Source of the DNA: Cymodocea nodosa
Taxonomy: Eukaryota; Streptophyta; Magnoliopsida; Alismatales; Cymodoceaceae
NCBI GenBank assembly: GCA_036874045.1
Contig: CM072336.1
Coordinates: 18,967,001-19,031,000, forward strand
Direction: 5' to 3'
Length of the DNA: 64,000 nt
In this document: piece by piece, positions 21,735 to 33,765 of the stretch
Numbering within the stretch: the stretch's first letter is position 1
How the letters are laid out: every line of letters begins with the position of its first letter
The notes under the pieces: generated by a model
Databases searched by the model: none
What the model saw: only the letters and a program-made list of their open reading frames with translations
What the model was told of the DNA's origin: nothing
Made by a program: the position numbers and the translations under genes

Positions 21735-23569
21735 TGTTAGAACCTGAGTATTTTGATAATGCAAAACCTATGTGAGAAAACATATTGTATTTCAGTTAAG
21801 TCTGCACTACTTTAGTTCAGAAGGCTGTTAGAACAATTTCCAAGCAGACGAACAGATTAAGAATGCTCCAGATGATAATGCTTTCAAGTTACAGTAAAAT
21901 CGGACTATTACAGGTTCAAGCATCCGAAGAATAAAACAGCAGCAAGATTATCAGACAGTTAGAAGGATAACTATCTGAATTTTACAAAGCCTTCGGAGAG
22001 TTATTATATCAGATAGTTAAGTTGGTTGAATAATCGGAGAGTTATGGAGTTAACTATCCGAAAGAAAAAGGAAAATCGGAAAGTTAGAAAGGCTAACTAT
22101 CCGAAACTTATGTCATTCAATAAATCACATGCAGAAATATAGAACGGAAGCTTAAAGGACTTATCGGAGAGTTAGATAACTATCCGAGTTTTCTTTTCGG
22201 AGAGTTAGATAACTATTCGAGTTTTTCGGTAAGTTACAAGCATAACTTTCCGGAACTTAAGTCATTTTATTACGCACGTGCAAAATGGAGATGCCGGTAG
22301 TTGAAAGATTAAAAGAGAAAAATCGAAGAGTTAGTTAACTATCTGAAATTTCAAAGAGAGTTTCGGTAAGTTACAGTTTAACTATCCGAAACTTAAGTTA
22401 TTGAAATTGCCACGTGCAGAATTCTAGAAAGAAGATCATTTAAGTTTTCGGAGAGTTAGAAAGATAACTATCTGAAATCTTGAGAGAATTTCAGTGAGTT
22501 ATGGTTTAACTATCCGAAACTTAAGTTAGTGATTTTCTCACGTGTAGAATTCCAAATAGATGTTCGATGGGTTTTTTGGAGAGTTAGAAAGATAACTATC
22601 CAAAATCTCAAGAGAATTTCGGTGAGTTATGGCTTAACTATCCAAAACATAAGTTATGTTTTTATGCACGTGCAGTTTTGAAGGAACAGCTGTCAGAGGC
22701 TTAAATGAAAGTTCGGTAAGTTACAGTAGTTAACTATCTGAAAATCAGGAGCTCTTTCAGTAATTTAAATACAAGACTCCGAACACTTAACTTTACACGT
22801 GAGCAACTTAAAATCTTCACATGACTTAGAGAACAGAACATGAGTGATGAATCGGCAAGTTATGGATGCTTTTCGATAAGTTATTTTTATAACCATCCGA
22901 AAGCTTGAGATTTTCGGAAGGTTATTTACTAAATATCAGACAGAACGATAACTTACCATATTTAGGTCTGATTATTTACCAAGTATAGTAGAATACATCC
23001 GTTGAAAGAAAAATATGATCGTTATGCCTTTAGCATATATATGAGGAGTTTAAAAGAAGAAGAGACAACTAACATAACATATATAGTGAGCTACACCCCA
23101 ATTTAAAATACACTCAAGTCTGCAAATAGTGAAGTATACTCCAAAGACTTACTGCAGAAAAAGCTCTGTGTGCCAAACTCTGATTGAAAGATTCAAGCTG
23201 TTGGTTCGTGGCTTCAACCTGAAAGCTACATTCAGTTGTTGGTTTGAGTTTTGACCTAAAAACTCTAGAGGTTGGTTTACTGAAGTTTTTACCTGAAAAC
23301 TTTTGTGTTGTTGGTTCTTGCTTTGACCTGAAAGCAAGTGTGTAAGTGTTGAAACACTTAGTGAAGCCCAAGTGAATCTTGGGGGTGGTCTAGCCAAGTT
23401 AGTGAACCACCTAAAACTTGTTGTGTGTTATCTTTCTTTATTGCTTTGCATTCGTTTAAATTCATCTCATTTCACTTCTATCTAAATCATTTGTTTCAAC
23501 AATCAAAAGAACTTAAAATTATACACTTTCACCATTCACCCCCCTCTGGTGAGTCTACTGATCCTAACA
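21735..23569 (+). repeat. SirA 5' LTR
   Basis: It runs TGTTAGAACCTGAG...GATCCTAACA (1835 bp). It contains repeat units of about 128 bp marked by CACGTG at 22275, 22411, 22667 (and CACGTG at 22539). Each unit joins a 'gagagttagaaagataactatccgaa' half-palindrome to 'aacttaagtta'. A TATATAT promoter-like run lies near 23035. A donor-like GTAAGT is at 23342-23347, downstream of it. The minus-strand frames at 23114-23397 are antisense shadows. Confidence 0.9.
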
Positions 23570-23571
23570 AT

Positions 23572-23583
23572 TGGTATCAGAGC
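23572..23583 (+). other. Primer binding site, initiator-Met tRNA
   Basis: TGGTATCAGAGC lies two bases after the LTR, a perfect match to the standard copia/Sirevirus primer site. Confidence 0.95.
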
Positions 23584-23620
23584 GAGGTTAATCCTTCATA
23601 AGATTTAACCATCTGGATTT

Positions 23621-25196
23621 ATGGCTCAATTTGCTGAGGGAAAAAACATCCACAGACCTCCCCTATTCGATGGCTCCAATTATAACTATTGGAAGAATAG
23701 AATGGAGTGTTTCCTTAGGAGTTTTGATGTTAAACTCTAGAAGATTGTTGTTCTTGGAACTACACTTCCAACCAGTAATGTTATAGATTGGTCTAAGGAG
23801 GATGAGAAAATCATCTAGTTGGATGCTAGAGGGTTGAATGCCATTTATTGTGCACTAACTGCTGATCAATATAATAAAGTATCTGCATGTAAATCTTCTC
23901 ATGAGGCCTGAAAAATCCTTCAAGTTACTCATGAAGGTACAAGCCAAGTTAAGGATACAAAAATCAGTATTCTTTTAAGAAAACTTGAACTGTTTAAAAT
24001 GAATGATAATGAAAACATAACTGAAATGTTTTCTAGATTTACTGAAATCACTAACAGTCTAAAAGGCTTGGGAAAGGAGTTCTCTTCACGTGAACATGTA
24101 CAGAAGATCCTGAGGAGCTTAACTGTTGAGTGGAAATAGAAGTCCACATCTATTCAAGATTCCAAGGATCTTAACAACTATACAGTTGAAGAATTGTTGG
24201 GCAATCTTCTAGCCCACGAAGTTCAAATGAAGGATTGGAAAGAGCAAGAAGGAACTGTTGAAAAGAAAGCTGAAAAGAAAAAGGAAATAGCATTTCCATC
24301 TATAGAAGAAGTTCCAAGCTCAGATGATGATGAGATCATGTTGCTGGCAAGAAATTTCAGAAAATTCATGAAGAAAAAGAATAAGCCCAGCTACTCTAAA
24401 AGAACTATTCCTACATGTTTCAAATGTAAAAGGCAAGGGCACATACAGACCTTTTGTCCATTTCAGACAGAAGAGGATCAAGGAGATAAGAAGAAGAGAT
24501 TGAAGGACAAAAAGAAGATGGCTCTCAAAGCTACGTGGGATGACAGTAGCTCTTCAAGCTGTTCATCAAATTCTGAAGAAGAAGTTGCTTGTTCATCAAA
24601 TTCTGAAGAAGAAGTTGCAGCAAATGTTTGTTTTGCAACACAAGAGGTATGCTCTACTTCCTCTAGTTCAGAAAATGAGCATGATGATTTAGACATAAAC
24701 AATCTTTTATCTACTGTAGATAATTTATATGTGAAGTATAGAGATTTTAAGAAAGAAATTAAAAGATTAAATCATTGCTTAGAAAATTCATTTGCTAAAT
24801 TAGAATCAACTATAGTTGAAAATAGGAATCTAAAATCAAATTTAGATAAGTATAGTTGTGATAATTGTGAATTAAAAGATGAAAATAAAAATCTATCAAC
24901 TACTATATCAGATTTGAAAAATATGTAAATTTACTCAAGGACAAAAAGGATTAAATAAAATAATAGGATCTCAACGATCAAATGGGAATAAATATGGCCT
25001 AGGGTATGCTACACCACAGGAAATACCTTATTGTGGTGGAGTGATTCGATCTTATAGAGATGACACCACTGTGTTTGCCATTAAACGAAGATCAGGTCAT
25101 ATGTGGCTGCTAAGAGGCAATAGATTTAATGTTTTAAGGACTAACTCTACTGGATTCAAGAAGATGTGGGTACCAAAAGCTTTAATTTCAGTATAA
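23621..25196 (+). pseudogene. SirA gag (degraded)
   Basis: The start is ATG at 23621 (MAQFAEG..IHRPPLFDGSNYNYW, as in SirE). Gag has the UBN2-like N-terminal half, a CCHC knuckle (CFKCKRQGHIQTFC, near 24420), the ALKATWDDSSSS block, then an acidic, coiled-coil-rich tail. It is broken by TAG at about 23739 (Trp in SirE), TAG at 23817, TGA at 23910, TAG at 24138 and a frameshift near 24925. The final stop is TAA at 25194-25196, after a WVPKALISV ending. A TTTGTAG follows it. Confidence 0.9.
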
Positions 25197-25203
25197 TTTG
25201 TAG

Positions 25204-28200
25204 GGTGACAAGGAGTTTCAAGCACGTTCAACTAAATGGATTGTGGATAGTGGATGCTCAAAGCATATATGACAGGTAAGAAAAGCTTTCTTGACTCGGT
25301 TAAAAACTTAAGTTCAGGATCTGTTAAGTTTGGAAATAATGAAAAGTGTAAAATAACTGTAATAGGAAATATTACATCTAAAAATGGTATAATTGAGAAT
25401 GTCTTGCATGTAAATGAATTAAAACAAAATTTGTTAAGTGCAGGACAATTTTGTGATAAAGGCTATAGTATTTTTTTTAATGCTAAAAACTACTACATTA
25501 TTGATCCTGCCACAAATGAAACAAAATTTACTAGTATTAGAAATTGCTCAATATATACATTAAACTTTCCATGTGAAAATTCTGCAAGCAATTCCTGTTT
25601 GGTAGCAACTGGTGAAGACGATTGGATGTGGCATAGAAGACTTGGTCACATCAGTATGAAGAATATCAGAAAGCTATCCACGGGTGATCTTGTTAGGGGT
25701 CTGCCTAAACTCACTTTTAAGAAGGATAGAGTGTGCAGTGAGTGTATGCTAGGGAAGTAGAAGAGAACTGCTCTTCACACCAAAAGTATTGTTTCCACCA
25801 AAAGGCCATTAGAACTGCTACATCTAGATTTGTTTGGTTCTTGTCAAGTATCAAGTCTTGGGGGTCGAAAATATACCTTTGTTATTGTTGATGATTTCTC
25901 CAGATTAACTTGGGTGATATTTTTGACACATAAAAATGAAACTTGCAATGAGTTCAGGAATTTCTGCATAAGAGTTCAGAATCAGAAGGAACTAATAGTG
26001 AAGAAAATTAGAAGTGATCATGGAGGTGAATTTGAAAACTATGACTTTGAAAACCTCTGCAATTCATTTGGAATTTTGCATGAATTCTCTTGTCCTAGAA
26101 CTTCTGCTCAAAATGGAGTTGTGGAAAGGAAAAATAGGACATTATAAGAAATGGCTAGAACTATGTTAAATGCCACGGATCTGCCTAAATTTCTCTAGGC
26201 AGAAGTTGTAAGAACAGCTTGTCACATTTCCAACAGATCTCACATTAGATCCATATTGAAAAAGACACCCTTTGAAATTTGGTTCGATAAAACTCCAAAT
26301 AGCCAACATTTGGATGTAAATGTTTTGTCTTAAATACAGGAAATGCTAAAGACAAGTTTGATGCTAAGTTTGAACCTGCCATACTTGTTGGTTACTCCTC
26401 GAGAAGCAAAGCTTACAGAGTATATTTTGCTGAAGATAGAAGAAGGGAGGAAAGTATAAATGTTCAGTTTGATGAAGATCTGTTCCAGAATTTCAAAAAG
26501 CTGAAGATTAATGATGATAGTGAAAATGAATACTTTGAAGATGATAAAAGCAAGTAGAATACCAATTCACAAGTGTTAGACCAGAATCTCAACCATAGAT
26601 ATCAGAATCATAACAGTTGGAAGTTTAGATCTGATCATCCCGAGGAACAAATTATTGGAAATATATCTAAAGGGGTACAAACCAGAAGCAAAACACAAGA
26701 TATCTGTAATTTTTGTGCATTTGTGTTAGAAATAGAGCCAAAATCAGTAGATGAAGCTTGTAAGGATACCTACTGGACAATGACTATGTAGGAAGAATTA
26801 AATCAGTTCTAGAAAAACAATGTGTGAGAAGTAATAGAAAAACCTACAGGAAAATCCATCATTGGAACTAAATAGATTTTCAAAAACAAATTAGATGAAG
26901 AAGGTAACATTCTCAGAAATAAAGCTCAATTAGTTGCACAAGGCTACAATCAGTAGGAAGGTATTGACTATGAAGAAACCTTTGCTCCTGTAGCCAGAAT
27001 TGAAGCTATCAGAATGTTGCTTGCCTTTGCAAGTAGTATGAAGATAAGATTGTTTCAAATGGATGTGAAAAGTGCCTTCTTAAATGGAGAAATTCAAGAA
27101 GAAGTGTTTGTTAAACAACCTCCTGGATTTGAAGATGAACTCAAGCCGGATCATGTCTACAAACTGAGAAAGGCTCTATATGGTTTGAAACATGCACCTA
27201 GAGCTTGGTATGAGAAATTGAAAAAAATTTTAACTGAAAACAATTTTTCTATAGGCAAAGTGGACAACACTTTGTTTATCAAAACTTTTGATGTACACAT
27301 GTTGATTGTTCAGATATATGTTGATGATATAGTCTTTGGAGCCACTTCAGAAGATCTCTATCATGAATTTTAGAATTTGATGAAAAATAAATTTGAAATG
27401 AGCATGATGGGAGAATTGAAGTTTTTCTTGGGTTTATAGATTCATCAAATGCATAATGGTATCTTTGTCAATCAAGAAAAATACTGCAAAGAGATGTTGA
27501 AGAAATTTGGTTATGAAAACATCAAATCCGCAAATACTCCAATGAGTTCAAGCATTAAAATAGAAATGGATGATTCAAGTACTACAGTGGATCAAAGGCA
27601 ATTTAGAGGTATGATTGGATCCCTATTATACCTTTCAGCTAGCAGGCCAGATATTATGTTCAGTGTATGCTTATGTGCTAGATTTCAAGCATCACCAAAG
27701 GAATCACATTTGAAATCAGTCAAAAGGATTTTCAGATATCTACAAGGAACAAAAGATTTTGGATTATTCTACTCAGTTGACAGTAGTTTGATTTTAACAG
27801 GTTATAGTGATGTAGATTATGCATGTAGCAGATCTGATAGAAAAAGCACTAGTGGTACTTGTCAACTACTTGGATGTTCTTTAATCTCATGGTTTAGTAG
27901 GAAACAAAATTGTATAGCTTTATCTACTACTGAAGCCGAGTATATTGCAGTTGGATTGTGCTGTGTACAAATCCTTTGGATGCAGCAAACTCTAGCAGAT
28001 TACAGATTGAAAATTCAGAATTCAATCATATTTTGTGATAACAACAGTGCAATCAGTCTATCTAAGAATATAATACTTCATTCCAAAGCCAAGCATATTG
28101 AGATCAAACATCATTTTCTGAGAGATCATGTGGAGAAAGGGAACATTTCACTTAAGTTTGTGCCAACAGAAAATCAACTTGTAGATATTTTCACCAAACC

Positions 28201-28267
28201 TTTAAATGAATCAACTTTTAATCATATTAGATGAAATCTAGGAATATGTTCTTTACAATATCTTTAA
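25204..28267 (+). pseudogene. SirA pol (protease, integrase, RT, RNase H), degraded
   Basis: The reading begins after the AG at 25202-25203, 33 nt before the WIVDSGCSKH protease block (25237). Order: protease; HHCC-type integrase finger (WHRRLGH...CSECMLGK, 25625-25760); integrase core (HLDLFG, IVDDFSR, RSDHGGEFEN, NGVVERKNR, to 26147); RT (27014-27373, [10 protein letters not shown] at 27317); RNase H (27449-28234, STTEAEY, FCDNNSAISLSKN). Stops include TGA at 25267, TAG at 25758, TAA at 26146 and a TGA at 28232. Several are TGG-to-TAG or CAG-to-TAG changes. There is a frameshift near 26300. The RT motif is intact. Confidence 0.93.
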
Positions 28268-28666
28268 ATATTTTTTTTCATCAAGCTCACCATATGGGAG
28301 CTTGTTTTTCTACTAACCTACACGTGCAGGATATAGTCAATATTAGTTTTACAGAAACTTAGTTTTACAGTCCTCACCTTTTTATATAATGACAAAAAGG
28401 GGGAGAAGAATTTGAAAATTTGGTCACTTACAGTATTTCCAGCAAGCACTGAAAGAGAATCATTAAAAGAGAAGAAAAACTCAGCACATAGATAGGGGGA
28501 GAAGTTTAGCTCAAAGTCACAAGGAGGAATCCCTTCTCGTCAGTATAGTATTGATAAATTCCTGTTTTATTTTTCTCTGTGTAACTGATTGTATAGTAAT
28601 ACACTAGGGAGTGAAATACATGTAAATAAATGTAAAGGTTTTTGTCATTATCAAAAAGGGGGAGAT
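28268..28666 (+). other. SirA 3' non-coding region with repeated polypurine tracts
   Basis: This holds two nearly identical tracts, gacaaaaagggggagaag (about 28390) and tatcaaaaagggggagat (ending 28666, against the LTR), and a third short ataggggggagaag-like run near 28493. The last is placed to prime plus-strand synthesis at the LTR edge. No ORF is supported here. Confidence 0.75.
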
Positions 28667-30502
28667 TGTTAGAACCCGAGTATTTTGATAATGCAAAACC
28701 TATGTGAGGAAACATATTGTATTTCAGTTAAGTCTGCACTGTTTTAGTTCAGAAGGTTGTTAGAACAATTTCCAAGCAGACAAACAGATTAAGAAGGCTC
28801 CAGATGATAATACTTTCAAGTTACAATAAAATCGGACAATTACAGGTTCAAGCATCTGAAGAATAAAACAGCAGCAAGACTATCGGATAGTTAAAAGGAT
28901 AACTATCCAAATTTTACAAAGCCTTCAGAGAGTTATTATATCAGATAGTTAAGTTGGTTGAATAATCGGAGAGTTATGGAGTTAATTATCTGAAAGAAAA
29001 AGGAAAATCGAAAAGTTAGAAAGGCTAACTATCCGAAACTTAAGTCATTCAATAAATCACATGCAGAAATATAGAACGGAAGCTTAAAGGACTTATCGGA
29101 GAGTTAGATAACTATCCGAGTTTTCTTTTCGGAGAGTTAGATAACTATTCGAGTTTTTCGGTAAGTTACAAGCATAACTTTCCGGAACTTAAGTCATTTT
29201 ATTACGCACGTGCAAAATGGAGATGCCGGCAGTTGAAAGATTAAAAGAGAAAAATCGGAGAGTTAGTTAACTATTTGAAATTTCAAAGAGAGTTTTGGTA
29301 AGTTACAGTTTAACTATCCGAAACTTAAGTTATTGAAATTGCCACGTGCAGAATTCCAGAAATAAGATCATTTAAGTTTTCAGAGAGTTAGAAAGATAAC
29401 TATCTGAAATCTTGAGAGAATTTCGGTGAGTTATGGTTTAACTATCCGAAACTTAAGTTAGTGATTTTCCCACGTGCAGAATTCTAGACAGATGTTTAGA
29501 TGGGTTTTTCGGAGAGTTAGAAAGATAACTATTCGAAATCTCAAGAGAATTTCGGTGAGTTATGGCTTAACTATCCGAAACTTAAGTTATGTTTTTATGC
29601 ACGTGCAGTTTTGAAGGAACAGCTGTCAGAGGCTTAAATGAAAGTTCGGTAAGTTACAGTAGTTAACTATCCGAAAATCAGGAGCTCTTTCGGTAAGTTA
29701 AATACAAGACTCCGAACACTTAACTTTACATGTGAGCAGCTTAAAATCCTCACGTGACTTAGAGAACAGAACATGAGTGATGAATCGACAAGTTATGGAT
29801 GTTTTTCGGTAAGTTATTTTTATAACCATCCAAAAGCCTGAGATTTTTGAAAGGTTATTTACTAAATATCAAACATAACGGTAACTTACCATATTTAGGT
29901 TTGATTATTTACTAAGTACAGCAGAATACATTCGTTGAAAGAAAAATATGATCGTTATGCCTTTAGCATATATATGAGGAGTTTAAGAGAAGAAGAGACA
30001 ACTGACATAACATATACAGTGAGCTACACCCCAATTTAAAATACACTCAAGTCTGCAAACAGTGAAGTATACTCTAAAGACTTACTATAGAAAAAGCTCT
30101 GTGCGCCAAACTCTGATTGAAAGATTCAAGCTGTTGGTTCATGGCTTCAACCTGAAAGCTACATTCAGTTGTTGGTTTGAGTTTTAACCTGAAAACTCTA
30201 GAGGTTGGTTTACTAAAGTTTTTACCTGAAAACTTCTATGTTGTTGGTTATTGCTTTGACCTGAAAGCAAGTGTGTAAGTGTTGAAACACTTAGTGAAGC
30301 CCAAGTGAATCTTGGGGGTGGACTAGCCAAGTTGGTGAACCACCTAAAACTTGCTGTGTGTTATCTTTCTTTACTACTTTGCATTCGTTTAAATTCATCT
30401 CATTTCACTTCTATCTGAATCATTTGTTTCAACAATCAAAAGAACTTAAAAATTACACACTTTCACCATTCACCCCCTTTGGTGAGTCTAACGATCCTAA
30501 CA
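28667..30502 (+). repeat. SirA 3' LTR
   Basis: This is the partner of 21735-23569 (1836 against 1835 bp) and is highly similar by eye, with scattered mostly transition differences. It has the same repeat units marked by CACGTG, a TATATAT run near 29965, and GTAAGT at 30275-30280. It ends CTAACA at 30502, followed by the gaatt target duplication. Confidence 0.95.
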
Positions 30503-31500
30503 GAATTATCTTTTTTAACTTCTCTATTCTAGGTCCTTATTCAATTAATGCTTCATAACTTATATTTTTGTCATTTATATTTTCTCCTCCTTGGAAATTA
30601 TTATTTCTCCATGATAGGTTCGGGTGATTTCTCCAATTAGGGTTATAAGAATTTCCAAAGTTATCTTTCTAGTTTCTAGCAAAAATAATATCTAAATCAT
30701 TAATGTTTGCATTCTTTTCTGCTAGCTTTTGATTTAATGATAACTCTTCTATTTTCTTTGTTAACTCAGTTAATTTAACTTCAAGCATAGTGCTTGAATC
30801 TATTTCATGCGTTCCCCTTGGCAATATTCTTTTATCTGTAATAGCTTCAACCGAGTTTTCCCACTGTGTAGTTCTTTTTGCAAAGTTTTCTAAATATTCC
30901 CATGCTTCTTCACTACATAGTTTTAAAAATCCATTCTAACAAGTAGATTCTAATAAAGATTTCGTTGAAACATCTATGCCTTCATAAATTATACTTATTA
31001 ATTGTGCTTTACTCATTGCATGATGTGGACATTAAGTCAGTAAATCTTTAAATCTTTCAAACTATTTCTAGAATGATTCTCCCTATTTTTGGCTACACAT
31101 TAATATTTCCTTTTTCTTTTTAATCGTTTGATGTGTTGGATAATATTTTTCTAGAAAAATAGAGTAAAATTCAGTCCATGCAAAAATTGAATCAGGTGAT
31201 AGAGTATATAACCATCTCTTAGCTATGTCTTTTAAAGCAAAAGGGATATATCTAAGTTTAATAGTATTAATACTCATGTTCGGCATTTTTATCATTTGAC
31301 AAACTTCATTAGATTCTCTAAGGAAATAAAAGGCATCTTCTCTTTCTAATCCATGAAAGTGTGGCAATGGACTAATATAATTTGATTTCAGTTCAAACTG
31401 ATCTCCCTCAAAGTTTGGCAATCGAATACATGAAGGTTCATCAACTAATTCAGGATATAGAATTTCCCCTAATGGTTCTTCACTAAATGGCTCTAGATCT
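30503..31500 (-). pseudogene. Athila-like gag, N-terminal and central part (Ath1)
   Basis: On the minus strand this is a Ty3/gypsy Gag (retrotransposon gag domain). The central reading 31421-31083 has the hallmarks PFALKDIAKRWLYTLSPDSI, AWTEFYSIFLEKYYP and a KKKKEILMCSQK tail. The downstream part has a degraded NSYNPNW-like segment. It is preceded by an EPLGEILYPELVDEPSCI segment also present in Ath2. Stops and frameshifts are scattered. The extreme N-terminus is missing at the junction near 31500. Confidence 0.85.
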
Positions 31501-31730
31501 TATCCTTTTGGATGTCCATTTCGTGAAGTCAATACTGTCTTCCATTAATACTAGTATCAAATCTCCATAAAATAGTTTCTTCTTTGCAGACTTTATCTTT
31601 GATAGGAAGACTTGACACCAGTTAACTTGAATTCTATTTACAACTGCATACGTGGCCCATTTAACAATTTGACTAAGTTCAATGTCGTGGCCTTGTCTCT
31701 AATAGACAATTTAACTAAAATGTTTGCCAC
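31500..31730 (-). pseudogene. Scrap of Sirevirus third ORF (reverse)
   Basis: The minus strand reads ATYAVVNRIQVNWCQVF followed by KLFYGDLILVL, in register with SirB ATYGLLNRIQIN.FDVF and KLFYGDVVCRL (49828-49940). It therefore derives from the C-terminal half of the third ORF of a related Sirevirus. It is trapped between the truncated Ath1 gag and the edge of the Ath2 LTR. Confidence 0.7.
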
Positions 31731-33765
31731 TGTTTGGGGTTGTTAAGTTAAATAAAAAAAAACTTGTATATCAATAATTAATCTTAGAAATAAACAAACA
31801 ACCTTTCACAAAAATTAGATATTAAATCTAATTTGTGTTTTTAACTACAAGTGCATAATGTATATTGTATTTGTGTGCAAGTACAGGTCGAATCCACAAA
31901 GATTGAGTAAGAATTGTGTACTATTTCAATTTTTATATTGGAGTTTATGTGTGTTCAGTAAATACTTCGTTGAGTTACAGTTAACTCAACAGACCTAGTT
32001 CATGGAGTTATAGTTAACTCAACAGACTAATCTTGTAGACTTACAGTTAACTCCACGAGCCTATCTTTCAAGTTAAATACTGTTATTTACAAAGGAATTC
32101 GGCCAACCATTGGGTGGTTCCACAGAATGTAAATAACATCAATTAAGCTCTTTAATGTTAGTTAATATTATATTTATCATTAAGCAACACTAACATTTAG
32201 ATATTTCAAACAGTAACCATTAAAATCTTTAAGTATCTAAAACGAATCAAATTTCAGTAAACAATAAAACTATTTTCTATTTTTGAATCAAACTAACATA
32301 AAACATTCACAATACTGACAATTATAACATTAATCACAATACAAAACAAACAATACAACACTGTAATACTAAATATAAACATAGATAATTTGTTGTTTTT
32401 GATATTTTTGTTTTGATATGTTCCTGAAGATGAGCGAAGGTGAAATGTAAAAATCTCTATCGATAGTAAAAACTTTCATCACTACATGCGACGTGATTAC
32501 ACCACTGAAAACTTAATCACTTACAATCTTGCCTCCTCTCCCTATAGAATCGCGAGTCCAAAATTGCAAGATAATCTCCTCTTCAGCATATTGGCATCAA
32601 CCTGAAACTAAGGCTAGAAGCTTTACGATCTCTTGAGATATGAGTTGGTGCTTGGTGAAAATGGCTACGCTTCCTACGATGCGATCACTCCTCATAGTGG
32701 TTGTCAGGCACCATGTTTGGCTCGGAATCGACCCGACATCAAGAAAGTATCCTCATAGACCTCCGATGGTTGGTGATTATGGTGGTGGTGGTGTGGAGCT
32801 TTAGAGAACTTCCAATGCTTCCTGTAGTTAGCGCGATTCTCCATACCCTTCTACACACACTTTTTCTTCATCTTTTATATTTCTTTCAGTGGTAACTACT
32901 TCTACTTAAATGATCGGTTGGATTTCCTTCATTCATATCAACGATGGTGATTTCTTCTTCATTCCATAAGTGAATTCCTACGTCATACATGTAATCGTAG
33001 TTGTCCTTCGAATTTCTTGTTCTTGTAACTGCTATAGTGGCATATTAGAAAATAAATGGTCTGTGGAGTTACGGATAACTCAACGAGCTTACTTCATTGC
33101 TTTAATTATAAAACACGTGCAATAAAGAAATAAGCTACTAACACAATGCATTACCTTAGTGTGTATTCATATAACTCAACGCATACAGTAATGCTAACTT
33201 AACGAGCTATACACGTGCAACTCATGTGACATAATAAAGCATTTAAATTCAACACGTGCATAAATCTAACTTAACGAGTTCAAATATACAACTTACGATT
33301 TTTTTACTCACTAACTCAACGAGTTGTTACTGTATACCTACATATTCTTTTAGCATTTACTATTTCAGATACTTACAAACCTTAACTATCCAATGCTCAA
33401 ATGCATTTCGAATAGTTAGCAGATAACTCACCGAAAATCCACTTAAATCATGCATTCAGGTTTCAACACGTGTATTCTAGGAAATAATAAAATATTCGTT
33501 TAAAACATAACTGTCCAGTACAATAAACATAACTCTCTAAAATAAGAGAAAATTCAAATACTTAAGAATTAAAAACCTATAATTCACCGATAGTTCAAAA
33601 ATGTACTTAATTAATGCTAATTCTTGGAAATTATGTAGATTCTTTCATTAAAGCATATAACAGTACAATTATAACATAATGGCTTAATTCTCCTATGATA
33701 AGCTAAATATTCTGCAATTAACCATCATTTAACCGTTAATATTATGCAATTTTTCATTCTAAACA
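31731..33765 (-). repeat. Ath2 3' LTR
   Basis: On the minus strand it runs TGTTTAGAATG...CCAAACA (about 2035 bp), following the tract GTATGGGGAAG. It is longer than the Ath1 LTR because of extra sequence at about 33130-33360, rich in 'ctaactcaacgag' and CACGTG-like motifs typical of the SirB LTR. It includes the TATA context near 32875 and the GC-richer leader block (32540-32740). Confidence 0.85.

Larger units (their letters stand above)
21735..30502 (+). mobile_element. SirA: complete Sirevirus (Ty1/copia) nested in Ath1 gag
   Basis: This element of about 8.77 kb has both LTRs (21735-23569 and 28667-30502), termini TGTTAG...CTAACA, an initiator-Met-tRNA primer site, gag, pol and a polypurine tract. 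A 5-bp target duplication, gaatt, flanks it (21730-21734 and 30503-30507). The empty site survives in Ath2 at about 37158 (ttgaattatc). There is no third ORF between RNase H and the polypurine tract, unlike SirB and SirC. The coding regions carry many stops, so it is dead as a source of protein. Confidence 0.95.
16519..31500 (-). mobile_element. Ath1: Athila-like gag + F-box element, interrupted by SirA
   Basis: This minus-strand element reads (5' to 3' on that strand) gag, F-box gene, 3' non-coding region and 3' LTR. Gag is split by SirA at 21735-30502 with a gaatt target duplication. No pol lies between gag and F-box, so the copy is non-autonomous. The 5' end is lost: near 31500 gag runs into a scrap of Sirevirus third ORF. 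The left edge is TGTTTGG at 16519, inside the SirC third ORF. Confidence 0.8.

Noticed and set aside
22260-22690. CRISPR-like repeat array
   Set aside because: The repeats are long, diverged units inside an LTR, not short identical repeats with unique spacers, and the context is a plant retrotransposon.
31500-31730. N-terminal extension of Ath1 gag
   Set aside because: Its minus-strand reading matches the Sirevirus third ORF (NRIQVN, KLFYGD) rather than Ath2 gag, which continues differently upstream of PLGEILYPELVDEP.
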